Counted from the stretch's first letter, positions 44,284 through 57,359 are shown. The stretch: DNA of 64,000 nt from Holacanthus passer (GCA_025331565.1 JAFREQ010000049.1:3630501-3694500); one strand, 5' to 3'. Numbers and translations are program-made. The notes: generated by a model from the sequence alone, not told the origin.

Positions 44284-47200
44284 GTGAGTACTTTGAATCT
44301 GTGTTAATTGTTAATATCACCCTCTATAACGTTAAATGAAGGCAGTAACGTTACCATAAATATAACAGTCACGTACTGGCCATGTTTTCACTCATCCAAA
44401 CATGGATAGCTATGAAGCTAACCAACTTAGCTAGCTAACTACTTTGCGTCCACTTAAGTTTATTAGAACAAGTTGGTTGCCCCGACTACCTTTCCACTTT
44501 CAGGCGGCTTGCCTGGCTGGTTAAAAAGCTCCCCACAGTGATGGGCTGCCTCGCAGGGCTGCTCTTGGCTGTGTCTGGACTGATCTTCCATGGCTTTTTG
44601 ATCAGCTCCTCGTGTTGTTTTTGATGGCTAGCTTGTTAGTCTGGGAATCCACCGCATTACTAGTTATATAATAGCCAATGTTTAAACATTATTTCGAGTA
44701 ACCATGTCTCTAAAGCTTTCAACAACATTCTGCAAGTTTTAAGCAGTTTTGACTTGTGTAACGTTTAGTCCATTAAGGCACCCCCCTCAATTCAGGGTTT
44801 TCTCAGTTTCCATACCGGGGATGAACCGGTCACACTTTGCTATGGTTATAACGTTAACGTTACATTACCAATTAGAGGAATTACGTTTAGCTCCAAGTCA
44901 ACTAAGCTACTAATAGGTGTCGTTTTGAAGCATTAATAAATAACTCTGGTTTTGTTGAGCACGTTTCGATAATGTGTTTCTACAGAGGCTTAACATACCT
45001 TACACAGTCAAAACAACATCAGCAGCACATTATAGGTACTTTATTCGAGTTTGTTGCATAGTTGTTATTAGGCTAAATTGAGAGGGGAATAGAAATGCAC
45101 CTCATCTATTGGGCTAGGAAGTTCTGAAGCAGACAGCATAAGGTAACGTTAATATGGAAACTTGTTTTATTAGAACCATCAGCAATTTTTGCGTTGTTCT
45201 TTTGACAGCAATGTGTTAAATGTTGTTCTGGGACCACGAAACTGTCGAATTTTTGGAAAGTTGTCTATGACACAACTTGCAATTTGATCATTATTGGCGA
45301 TTCATGTTAGCTAAGCAAGCAGCTGCTGTGTTGGTTAGCACACAAGCCATAGGCAACAATTGCTATACTAGCCTTTTAGCTAACTTTTTGGATGTTTTCC
45401 AGTTGATTGTGTCCTTATTTTGAACCAGTGCTTTACAGCACACACACTATGAACCTTTGGTTGTGTATACACCTTAAGACGTATTTTATACTGAGCGCAT
45501 TGTTTGACGTGTATTTCTGGACTAATATGTTTAGTTTTATGAAAAATATGGTGTCTGCATCATGGTGGTGTTTGGCTACATCATGTTAATGTATTTGTCT
45601 TTGGCAACATTCCTAACTTCGCTCAGGCGTGTGAATCAAGCTGAAAGCTCGGTTGTGTTTTCTCTATTTGTGTGTGTGTTATGTTTTTTCCTGATCTGTT
45701 GGGTAGTGACTTGCTGTTCTTCACCTCCCCCACCTACCAACCCCCAGCCTCGGTGGCGGTTAAGAGAAATGGGTGGTATTTTAGAGGGGAGCTCTTGTTT
45801 CCTTTTTTAGCCTCCATTTTTATTTCAACGTGTGAGTAAGTGCGAGTATTATTGTTGAACCGGAATACAGCAGTCACAAGTTTCGACCAAGTTGCAGACC
45901 TCGTAGCTGCTATGTTTTAAAACAGCACTGCGCCGTTTGATAATTCAGATCTTTTCCTGATTGTGAGAAAATGCTACATTTTCATCTACACCTCTCATGA
46001 GCTGATTTCAGGAATCAAAGCCTGGTCTCCAGATTAAGCTCGTCGTTTTCACAGTGTAGTTGATTATCATTTTTAGGTTAAACTAAATGCACTAGCGACA
46101 ACCACAGTTGACAAGTGATACAGGAAAATGGCTAAGTGATTAAATAGCACCTTTTCTCCTGTGTGTGTTTTTTTCCTGGGGTTTTTAATTTATTAGGACC
46201 CCGCGTTTCCTCAGCACAAATGGCTGCCCTAACCGTCGCCTGAGTAGCTGTGCTCCACTCAGCTGCACCACGTAGGCTCGCATTGTGCCGCGCCGTCAGT
46301 CTGGAGCAGTGCTCACAGCAAGCACAGAGAAAAAAGACGTTCATTTATCATTAACAAATATGGTTAGGTGATTTAATGTGCCTCCGGATATGTGACTACC
46401 TCCCTGCACTTATATTTATGTCTGATGTGTCATACGTTATACTTCAGCCATAATATTCTTTCTACTCAGTCAAAAATCTTTTTTTTGCTTTTTTTTGTTT
46501 GTTTGTTGTTGTTTTTGTTTTGTTTTTTACAAAAAAGGATAAATTGAATGCTTAAATATCACCAGAGGAGGAGGGGGAAATTTGGTGTCATGCTGAATGA
46601 CTCAGTCATATCTGGTGGTTGAAAATTCACGCAATAAATCAGTACAGTATGTGTGGCTTCAAGTAACTGTGTGTTTTTTTTTTTTCCTGAGCTGTTGTCG
46701 ACCTTGCCTCATGAGTACAAAGATTACACCCGTGTCCTGCTGGGGATGTTCAGCCAGAGCCAAGTACTTGGATTGATCTTGATGCCTGTTGGAAGCCAGA
46801 TTGCAGTGTGCAGAGCCTTGTTTTCATTGGTTGCAACTGACATTCTCTGAATATGTTTCACATCTTTTAATAGACTGTGTGGGCTGCAGCTTACAAACCT
46901 GACCACTCAGAATCATTGGAAACATGAGCCCCTCCAGCACTCCCCCTGACCCTGGCGTGCCTTCTTAACTCAACCTGCCACCCTGGGAAAGAATGCCATG
47001 TACTGCTTGGCTGCTTGTTGCTGCTCTGTCATGAACTGACCCACCATGTTGGTTTTCCCGGCCTCTCAAGCAGCTTCAGATTTTGTTTGAGAGTGAGAAA
47101 CATGTGTTAGGGGTGTTGAATTACAACAATTAGTGAAAGAGGACGGCCTTCAAAAGCAGCACTGTACTTGTATATGTAGATCTGTCTGGATGTGGACTCT

Positions 47201-48109
47201 TCTTTCCCAATATGGGCCTCCTGAAACTTTGGAGATCTAAGGAATGTGCAGACATTCAAGGTTAGCCTGGCCCAGTTTTCTGTTTACTAGGGAAATCGTC
47301 TGTCTCTCATTCACATTCGAAGAGTGGGTATAAACCAAGAAATGTAACTGGTGGGTGACTTGTCCTTGGAAACATGATCAGAATAGGGGAGCTCTGTGTT
47401 CTTATGAGTCTGGATCATACACCATACAGAATATAAACCCTGGTTTGTATGTGTGCTTGTACGAGAGAATGAAGCAGGATGTTGGCCCATTTCCAAATGA
47501 AGAAGACAGGATTCTGTCTTGGTGCAGACGGTTGGAGAACAGAAAGAGAGGGAGCAGGGGGTGTTGCTGTGAGGAATAGGAATGGGGGGGAGGCTGTCCT
47601 TTTAGCTATGCATTTGCATGCTGATGACATTCTGTATCATTACATGGAGGGCAGGTGTAGCTATTGATATGTTAATATGGTTTCATGTGTGTTGTGCCTA
47701 TGTGACCAAGTCAACTGAGCCAGTGTTGTGGCTCTACTCCTGTATGTAGCAGAAAGATTACATTCACGTAAGTGAGAGGCAGTTGTGTACATTTTGTCTC
47801 TTGTAGTTTGATCACACTGCATTTTATTAGTGTGCAGCAAATGGTATTTCTCTTGTTCCTTGAATGCAATTAAATTTTTGAGTCTTGTAGAATGAAATGT
47901 AAGTAAATATATAAAAATGAATATATTAAGATGTATAGTGACACCTATATGTATATTTTTCTATTTCTATCACGTAGATTGCTTTCCTGATTTCTTCTGT
48001 TGTATGAGACTCACTTGGGATACCTTGTGCCTTTTCTTTTCATTTCGGAGACAGATATAGCACCGGTCCATCTACCTTCCTCTCTCTGTAGCTTCCCCTC
48101 TGCAGCTGC

Positions 48110-48360
48110 TGTGTGTTGTGTAGCTTGCCGTCTTGCACAACGGGGTTAAAAACAAGTCGATCTGACGCCTGCCTCATTGGTGCATTCCGATTGGTGCAGG
48201 AGCTCTGGAGCTGCTCCAATGGGGCGCAGCATTTCCTCGGCGCCGGGGGAGCAGTGTTGCAGAGGGCTGTGCTGGTTAATTCTGTTTCGTGCCGAGAAGC
48301 AATGCTTCTTGGGAGAATAATGGAGGAGGAGGAGGAGGCTGGGGGGAAAAAAACAAGGCC
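48110..48360 (+). promoter_or_regulatory. Candidate internal regulatory block
   Basis: GC-richer than its surroundings. ATTGG occurs at 48176 and 48190 and CCAAT at 48216, the last two forming an inverted pair (ATTGGTGCAG at 48190-48199, CTGCTCCAAT at 48211-48220). Could be an alternative promoter or an enhancer inside the setd5 intron. Confidence 0.3.
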
Positions 48361-48390
48361 GAAAGGGGGGTGAGGCAGGCAATCTACGTA

Positions 48391-48394
<4 letters not shown>

Positions 48395-48444
<50 letters not shown>
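48395..48444 (+). repeat. (TC)n microsatellite, 50 bp
   Basis: Uninterrupted TC dinucleotides. Confidence 0.98.
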
Positions 48445-48446
<2 letters not shown>

Positions 48447-50783
48447 GGTCTTGTTTTATTGCACCCTTATGTTTTGTCCTTCATTTCCTTTTCTTTTTCT
48501 CACTGTCACGCTGCCTGTCTTGCTTTCTTATGATACTTGGCTGACCGTATAGCAGGAAAAAGGCTCACCAATATCCAGAGTTTCTGTCTCTCCTCCTTTT
48601 GAACTGCAGGCAGCCATTTTAGGCTTCACCACAACCCTCCTCTTTTTCCTTTCCCACCCTTTCCCCTGGTCCTGTCTGTCTCCTACTTTCATGTAACTAA
48701 GTGGGACAATAAAGCTGACCAAATAATGGCAGATTAAAATACCAAAATGCTTTCTGTGAGGTGAAACCAAGATTGCAAAATCCACAAGCACATTTCCAAG
48801 TGTGTTTGCTCTGAGGGTGTTGTCAGGCGTGGAGAGGGAGCAAATAAGGAGCATGGCAGAAGAAAAACAACCAAAGGAGCCTCTGCACCAAAGTCAAGCC
48901 ACTCGACACCAGCCCGCTCACAGCTGCCCTGTTTTGTAATGCACAGCAGCAGTGGTAAAAACAAAAGAATGGCTAGTGCCAGGTTTTTCCTGTTCATAAG
49001 CACCTTGCTCTGTCACCTAGAGCAAATGGTTCCTGTTGTGGGTGGGTGTTTTTCTTTTTTCTAAACAGGCTTTATCCGTGGCAATTTACTCATGCTTTTA
49101 AAACAGGTTAGGTCTTAAAATAGAGCACCACCTCTGAACCCTTTGAACCTAGATTTGCTCCTCGCTGAAGATTGGCAGTTGTTTTGTTCAAATACACACC
49201 CCTCACACACATTTTTTGGTCGCCTTTCTCAAGACATTGTAGGTTTATTGCATTAATTTCCTGACCTTAAAACAGTCAGGGTGGGACAGTTATAGCCCCA
49301 CAGCAGGTCAAAATGACTACCAGTTCTGTTTTTTTTTTCTTTGAATGACAACTTGCAATCTTGCATTGGCTAGTCTCACATTTGTGTTGTGCTACAAATG
49401 TTGTTGCAAGGTGGAGCCAGGGCAAGCCCTCATGTCGCTCTGAATAAGACTGTCGGCCAAAAGAGGAAATGGAAATGTCATGTAAATGTGTTTGTCATGC
49501 AGTGAGATCACGTGATGTGAGACAGAGGGTGTCTCTGGTTTATGTTATGCCAGAGCATGAGCTTATCTAACAACAAGATGGCTGTTTTGGGCTTCATGCC
49601 TCAGCTAGACCACTACTTGGAAAACATTCCTCCCCACATTTGGGGGTAGACATGGCTCAGAGGAAATAATGCCACTGTGAAGACAGAGTGTCCTCTCTAA
49701 AGCTCTTTAAATATAAGACGTTAATCTCAATTAGATGCACACACAAAAAACACGACATTTTTGGTTAGGTTTTGACTTCAATTCCTCTGTTGTTTAATTT
49801 CCTTTTAAGTTTGCTGCTGTCTTGGTTAGGTGTGTATGATAAGAGTTCATTCATTCCATAGAAGCAGTCTGCTTTCTGTTTGACTACAGAGGGAAAAGGG
49901 AAACAGAAGCAGGACAAAAGAGGTAGTCAAGCCCAAACAGGCAGCAGTATTTTTGCTCAGTCCTTTCTTTTTTCCTCCTCTAGGTTACTGAGCCTTAAAC
50001 AGACAGTGGCTGGCTTGTTTGCCCTGAAACAGATGATTGATTTTGTGTCATGCTGGCCCTGCTGTCGACTACTCTCTCCCCCACCCCTCTTATAGCACCT
50101 ACTTGGCCTTTGTTCTCCATTGTGTGTCTCTCATCCCCGGTCTGGTCCCGGTCCATTCATGCAGCTGGACATTGCTGTGCTAATGGCGGGCCACACTGCG
50201 CTCCCAGGACGCTCAGCCGCTCAGCATGACAGCCAGATTGCTGCTAGAGTTGAAGCCTCATCTAGTGACGATACAATGCAGCCACAGGCCCTTTGAAATA
50301 TATTTAATACATAATAATACACATTTCTTACTGTGATGCTGGATGTTTGCAGCATTTCTTCATGTGTCATTCATTTACCCCCCACATCTCCAACCTGTGC
50401 AGACTAAGCTTTGTTGTTATGTTTTTGTGCACTTGCCTGTGCAGTTGGCCGGTACCTCAGTCTGATCACCCTTGCTCCAGAAATGTTTTCATCTGGCTCT
50501 GCAGCATTCATATCTGTTTCAGGCAGCTCTTGTGCTTTGTAATTGTGGTAAAGGCCTATGATTGTGCTGCTGTAGTGAGAAATGGTTTGTCCCATTACAT
50601 CACATAATTGTTTTATTTAGCCTGGCTCAGAGAGTTTTGGGAAGACAACACAATTTGGATAAGATAGTGATTTAAGCACTGTTGTAATAGCACTGTGTTT
50701 TTGCTGCGTGGGTGCTTGCACTTCTTATTTTTGTCTGTCATTTTTTTCCTCCTTGGTTGTGCTCAGACTATTACGTCACCATG

Positions 50784-50800
50784 ACAATGGAGACCATTGT
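50784..50800. promoter_or_regulatory. Candidate paired SOX site
   Basis: ACAATGG, AGA, CCATTGT: a perfect inverted repeat. It reads as two opposed ACAATG SOX half-sites spaced 5 bases, as preferred by SOXE dimers. A CRE-like TTACGTCACC lies at 50771-50780. Confidence 0.3.
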
Positions 50801-50994
50801 GAATCATATTAGAATATACAAATTGACAACATTTATATACTGTAGATAACCTGTGCTACAGTCAGATCTTTTCACTAACTACAATCTTGTTATTCAGCTG
50901 TATGTTTTCTTTTTGTGATATATGAAGCAGGCTGTTAGTGAGTGGCCAAATTTTGATTAAAAAAGCAGTGTTGGAGTCACAGACATCATGTCCC

Positions 50995-51015
50995 GTGTGT
51001 GTGTGTGTGTGTGTG
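50995..51015 (+). repeat. (GT)n microsatellite
   Basis: GT repeat of 21 bp, followed by GCACGCATGCATG. Confidence 0.96.
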
Positions 51016-51719
51016 CACGCATGCATGTGTTTTTACCTGTTTGTGATATTGTAAATGTTTTTAGGTAAGTGTGAAATAAGATCTACAATGAGCCTTGCTT
51101 TCTCCCTTGCCAAAAATCCCATTTGTCTTAAAGCCAGGCCCTATTGATTTGACTGTTCTTCATCTTCAATTTCCTCCTGCTGTAGCTCAGAGAGAGCAGC
51201 TCAACCTGTGCAGTGCTTGTGAACGGCAGATATTCATATCCTGCCTTGTACAGCAAGCATGTGTGCGGGGGCAGACTGAGGGGGCTGGTGTAATCTCACT
51301 GGACTGGATGTGTTGTGGAGGTTTGGCGAGGCACAGGTGGACACTGCGAGCATGGACATGCTGTCCCACATTTTAATGTATGTTCTAGGGCCATCACTTT
51401 TTCCACAAATCAAGTTTGATAATAAAATACAAATTATGTTGTTCTTTTATTAACTTTACACTACACCCATCTAACATCATGTTCTTCAAGCCATTGAATG
51501 TTGCATTATTTTAACAGTTGTATTAACACATCAGAGTAATAATATTAATGCTTTCTGCAATATGGACTGCTGTGTGGCTTCCTCTCATCCTTTTAGTACT
51601 CAGAACATAATTGTCAAGTTCCCATGAGTTTGAATTATAGTGAGCATTGACTGTCACATAAGCATGAGTGGCTCGTGATATCCATCCGTCAGTGGTGAGC
51701 GAGTGTCTTCTATCAGTTA

Positions 51720-51776
51720 GTAAGATAAGATAAGATAAGATAAACCTTTATTCGTCCCACAGTGGGGAAATTCACA
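51720..51776 (-). repeat. LINE 3'-tail fragment
   Basis: Five AAGAT-type units (TAAGATAAGATAAGATAAGA) then AACCTTTATTCGTCCCACAG and TGGGGAAATTCACAG: the reverse strand of a fish non-LTR tail. Confidence 0.65.
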
Positions 51777-53247
51777 GTCTTTGTATTTCCTGTTTGGTGT
51801 CATACAGATTTTGTGGTGCGACTTGGAATTTGATGTTGTGGCTCTAGGTCCATCATGAGATCCTGAAACCCCTCTCCCGAAACAATATCAAGGGGCTGTT
51901 GCTCTGCTCGTCTGTGGTGCCTTTGCTGCCTCACAGGGGTGGCAAGCTAGCGGGTGAATCTGTAGAGTAAGACAGCGGCATTGTACAAGGTTATCTTTGT
52001 TGGTTACTTTGCCATCTTCAGTGTAGAACCCAACATACTTCCACTTACTGCCTGTCAGTTGCTTTGGTGTTGTGATTGTCTGCTCAGGGTAGCTTTGTAT
52101 GCTAATGTCCTCCATTTTGTTGCAAACCACATTGATAGCTTAGTTCAGTGATAGGTCAAAAGGGCGTATTACAGGTCAAGCTGACAGTGATTTTTTTTTT
52201 TGTTTTTTTTTTTGGTCAAGCAGGTCATTAAAGTTAAAATATTCTGTCTTTCCACCATGTACAAACGAATGTTCAAATTCAAAAGAAAAAGTGACTGCCC
52301 AGGTTTGTTCATCTATATCTATGTATAACCCTGCAAACAGTCTCTGTATGTGGAAAAGACATGAGTGGACTACTTTGCCATATTGTTCATTGATTCATTG
52401 ATTGTCACCCTCTCATCAGTTAATAAGATATAGTACATTCCATGCCAATTATTAAATGTGTTGATCACAATTGTAACTGTTGATTGATTAGAATCTACTT
52501 GAATAATGCAGAATGCAGGTGATTTTTTTTAAAATTGTGTGCGTTGTGTGTAATATGCAAAATTAAATATCCTTACTTAACTATACTAGTCCATACAAGG
52601 AGGAAGGCAATGTTGTCATGGGCTTCCAGTGGCATGAAAGAAATAAATTAACACTGCCTCTTGTTCTACTACTGCAATATTATGAAGGGTGCTATATGTC
52701 TTTAAGGCTACCTGAAATTGAAACCATTAATTAACATAAGGATATATACTCAAAATAACAAGGTTAGATGCTTCTTATTTGTCACACTTTTGGTGAGTAG
52801 GTGTTGGGTTACATGCTGTGTTTCTGTTGAAATTCTTGTGCAAGGCTGCGTTTCAAATGACCAAATTAGGCTTTAGCTTTATCAAGGGATTACCGTATAC
52901 CAGGGTATTTAGAAATCTCAAAGGTATGATTTTTTTAATACCATCAAAAACGCACATGTTCTGCGTTCTGTTCTCCTGATACAGAGATGCTGTATTGAGG
53001 TGATGTATTGTAGTTCACAGCATGCGCTATCAGAGGTCAATCTCGACTGGTGGAACAGGCAGCTGAGCTGTGAAAAATGGTGACTGCAAGTGGTGGGTTA
53101 ACATTACAAATAAAAAAGCTTGGGAGTATTTTGAGAGGGTTATCCAGCCAAACCCAGCAAGACCTTTCTAAATAGGCTAATTGCATATTATTATATTATT
53201 ATACACAGCATTGTAGGCTGGACAATATCATACATGCTACAATGACT

Positions 53248-53296
53248 TAAGATAAGATAAGATAAACCTTTATTCGTCCCACAGTGGGGAAATTTG
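53248..53296 (-). repeat. LINE 3'-tail fragment, second copy
   Basis: TTAAGATAAGATAAGATAAA then CCTTTATTCGTCCCACAGTG and GGGAAATTTGC; closely related to the copy at 51720. Confidence 0.65.
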
Positions 53297-55473
53297 CAAT
53301 CACTTCAATCACTGGCAGTGCAGCTTTGACTTTTTTTTTCTAAAAAAACACACAGTTATTCAGAGTATTGTAGCTGTTGATCCCTGACATATTTCCATAG
53401 TCAGCTTTTGAGAAGTATTAAAAAGAATAGAGCCAGGCTAGCTGTTTCCCCTATTGTTGTTGTTTTGAACTCATTCAAACATAAGCTTTGGCCATGTTTG
53501 GGTTGTTGTCTCTCTGGAAGTTAAATCTTCTCTTAAGTTCAGTTCATTTGCAGACTGCCGCAGGTTTTCCTGTTCTACACATAGTGAATCTATGTGTAGG
53601 TTTCACACAAAATGGTGTTAATTTGCTGATGCTAAATTAGCCTCTGACAGTGAAGAATTTCAGCTCTTGCATTTTGAAAATGACATTAGTCCAAAGACTG
53701 TCCTAAAATTGAAATTTTAGCATGCTTATGACTCATTAACATAATTTTGTGCCATCATCTGTCATCCTAGGAGCAAAAGCAGAACATCACATGGTGGAAT
53801 ACATACCAGAAGCCAAAAGCACTGTACCTGTGGACATAGCACTTTTTTTTTATTGTGGGAACGTTACTAGGGCACTGTATAGTGGAGATTTTACACTTGT
53901 AATTTGGACACTTGAATAGCCCTTTGGAAAGTAAATACTGGAGTAGATGACACATACAGAGAGATTTTTACACAACCCAGATGTCATGTGAGTTTTTCTT
54001 TTAACGGCAGCTTCTCTTTGCCACTCTGTCACGTAGCTGCTATATGTTAAGCACCCTGGCAACAGTTGTTTTGTGTTTTTATATTTGTTTTTCAATTACA
54101 TTCATTTGTCGAGATGTGTTATCGTGTTGGCCTCATTACATCAACTATGATTCAGTGTTTTAAGTCGATGTAATATTGAGTCCATGGGGGTCAGCTATAC
54201 TTTTTCCATAGGCACCGTATCTGCATCTGAGTGATGTGTCTGTTTTTATTCCTTTAGTATGTTATTAAACACTTAGATAGCTTGTGTGATGTGGAAGTGA
54301 TGTGCTAAGCCTTATTCAGCTGAGGTTTGGCATTTTGTCTGTTCATGCCTTTGAACTACCCTGCATATGCTCTAGATTTGTTTCTCCTTCTTTATGTGAA
54401 ATGTACTCGCTATAATACCCTAAGACACCGTTTGATATTAAAGGATCATCATATAGCTTTTTTTGGGACAGTTCAACACACATCTGCCAGTGGTTAACAA
54501 TGTCAGAACTCTAGTAGGTTTAAAAAAAATAGAGAGAGAGAGAGAGAGTCTCCATTGCTGTTCATTTTGTTTGTATGTCCCTCCCCCTTGGACTTGTCTC
54601 CAAAATGGCCTCTGTTCTAGTGGAAGTGAAAAGACTTTGTTGAGCCTGCTGGTAATTTGAGCCCAGTATTCATGGCCAGGGGAACGAACAAGGAAGGGAG
54701 GGTGGTGGGGGAGGAGGAGGAGGAGGAGGGAGGGAGGGAGGTAAAGAAAGGCTTTCCTTCTTCGTATGGAATTTACCTCCCTAGTTCACCGTCTGGTTCT
54801 TTTGGAAGAGGCCCAAATAGTGACTCCCTTTGTGAGTTAGGTAGGAGCGAGGTGGCTATTTTTGTGAGGCAGCGATCATCCACAGGGATAATAAACAGCC
54901 AGTGGTTTCTGAAAAGGCTCCGGATGGGGCACCATGGAATCCATTCCGTACCATCATATCTAAGTATGTCACAAATTTGAGTTAACCCTTCATGCCCCCT
55001 TTCATGCTATTCTCGGCCAAAGTATTTAATGAATCATGCTTAAATAGGAACAGTTCTTGAATGACTAGAATCTACCATCCGCTATCTGTCGCTGTATATT
55101 TTCACATGTATGTCTCTGTTCTCATTGAGGCCATTTGTAGCAGGATATTGTAACCAAAAGCTAGCTGACATTTCTTGTTGCTACCTACCAGTGTGTGTAT
55201 CCAGCTGGATGGGGCTGACATTCTCCACAGTGAGCATGGTTGAACTGACCTTGACATTATTGGAAGTCCCCAGCCTTGCTGTGGTTGCCTTGGTGCTGGA
55301 GAGCAAGGGCAGCAGTCACTGTAGCCTGGGGACCACTAAAGAAATGTCATGCATCCTGTTGCTGTGGCTCTCTTCTAGCGAACCACCCTGTGTTTGAATG
55401 TTAGGGTTATTTTTTGTTGCATATGAGAGACTTTACTTTTTTGCACGCATATTTGGAATTTTCCCCGTTACTG

Positions 55474-55519
55474 GAAATTTCCCCGTTGTGAGACTAATAA
55501 AAGAATATCTTATCTTATA
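55474..55519 (+). repeat. LINE 3'-tail fragment
   Basis: GGAAATTTCCCCGTTGTGAG then ACTAATAAAAGAATATCTTA and TCTTAT, opposite orientation to the two copies upstream. Confidence 0.6.
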
Positions 55520-55658
55520 TTATGGTGAATCTGATCAGTCTGGTATTTGTGAGGTAAAGTACTTGCATGTGTTTGCCCTGGGGATGACCTTGCTATAAGC
55601 CAAATCCTCTCCCCAGCGTGTGAACGGAGCACTGAAGGACCTGCTCGTCTTTCTGCAG

Positions 55659-55705
55659 CCGTGGCCGCTGTCTCTGGCTCTGCGTCTGACTGGGCGGCTG
55701 AGCAA
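55659..55705 (+). other. Exon-like GC-rich segment (possible setd5 5'UTR exon)
   Basis: 47 bases bracketed by TCTTTCTGCAG (AG at 55657-55658) and a GTGAGC donor, in a GC-rich, CpG-containing block. Only splice-signal evidence. Confidence 0.25.
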
Positions 55706-56390
55706 GTGAGCAGGCAGGGAGGAAGGAGGAAAAGAGAGCCAGCCAGAGCACAGGAGTGTGGGTCAGTGTTTCAGCAGAGTGTGGTCACATGACAAGAGGG
55801 TCGGGCCTCATGTTCGATGACTCACCCCTCCAGGCGTCTGGGACGAAGGCGCCTCCTGCTGGTTTCCTTAGTTAGTGCATCCAAATGGGAGGCTCAATGT
55901 AAGCAAAGCTGTAAAGCTCCTGGTTGTTTTTCTGCTTGTTGAATGGCCTCCCCTCCCTCTCCTCCATCCTGGAAACCTCTGTATTGATGAGAGACAGGCT
56001 TATTGCATCATTTACATATCAAGTTATCATTTTAAATGCACACAGGTCTCTACTGCTTCTCACATAAAAGCCTTCACTGTCAACATGAGTCAGCAAATTT
56101 GGTTCCTCATTGGGCATGTAAGGATGGTTTCGCTGTGTAGTGTTGGGGTTATGTGGTCTTGACAACCTTCTGTCAATGTTCAACTGAGACAGCTGTTGTG
56201 AAATGTAGTAAAGGGGCCCTGTTTATTTGTTACAGATTGCTTCCATTTTTAAACAGGCCTTCATTTTCTGCTAATATTCATTTTCAAGTCAGTAACGGCA
56301 TTGTATCTGACTATTAACTATGTGATAGGTCATTTTGATTTAAGATAATTAAGTATGTGGAATTAATTACATACTGTGTAACAAATTTAA

Positions 56391-56440
56391 TTGTGAATTT
56401 CCCACCTATGATAAATAAAGTATCTATCTATCTATCTATC
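56391..56440 (+). repeat. LINE 3'-tail fragment with (TATC)n
   Basis: GTGAATTTCCCACCTATGAT then AAATAAAG and five TATC units; the best-preserved tail of this type in the window. Confidence 0.65.
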
Positions 56441-57359
56441 GGGCCCAAATCACCTTTTGGATTGCTGGTCTTCACTTTCAACTTGAAGGTGACTTAGAAT
56501 TTTTGAATTGGCGTGGTGATGATGCTGCTCTGTTTCTTATACATTTGCACTGCAGTTTTAGAAACAATCTGTATTTACCATTACCGTACCATTTACCAAC
56601 CAAGTAAATGTCATAAAGAAAGAAGGATTAGACTTGGTTGCCAGTGAAACAATCAGATATTCAGCTTTTTATGAAGAGAACAGCCAATGTTTATAATAAA
56701 GGCAGACATTTTGATGTAATAGCAGGAAAACTTCAATTTATAACAGTGCCAACAACTGCCTTCCATATAGTTTCATTTCCAGGTCACTACTTTGTGCATG
56801 CTGCCTCATTTGAATTATTTACTGGTACACTGTTATTATACAGTTAAACACCTGTACTATTCCTGTTATGACAAATAAAGCCCCCTGACATGCTAAAGGT
56901 TCTTTCCATACTGCCGAAACAAATAATATTTGAAATGAAATGCAGTTTTATTACTTCATATATTTCGTTAATGCTTATATATATATAAAGATTTTTTTGA
57001 TTTTACATTTAAAGGCAGAATACTTGATTTTATTTCAAAGTTTCCCTTCACTAAATATTGGTAGGGGAGGTCAAGCAGCCTTAAAAGCTTTCCTAACCTG
57101 AAAAACTGATTTTAGAGTTTAAAATGAACCCGATTGCTTGGGCTTGCTTGCTTTTTTAAAATTTAATCAACCATTTTAATATGTCGACTGTAAATAAAGA
57201 TGATTTATGTAACACAGAAAAGACACGGTGGCCAGTGAAATGCAGGGTTTTTCCATGATATCACATGACATGCTGAGTCATGTAGCAGGTTTGTCAGTAT
57301 CCAGGCTGTGTACGTGTCTATAACTGATGGTCTCTCTGTCTGTTGCCCTGTTTCCTCAG

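Larger units (their letters stand above)
44284..57359 (+). other. setd5: setd5 5' intron region, 13 kb
   Basis: Long stretch between the promoter zone and the first coding exon. It contains GCTAA/AACGTTA-rich sequence (44320-45390), a T-rich patch (46480-46530), a CCAAT-containing GC-richer block with a (TC)n tract (48110-48444), a paired SOX-like site (50784), a GT repeat (50995), LINE tails (51720, 53248, 55474, 56391), a GA repeat (54530-54548), a GAG repeat (54708-54729) and a GC-rich exon-like block (55600-55870). Further non-coding setd5 exons may hide here. No protein gene recognised. Confidence 0.6.
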
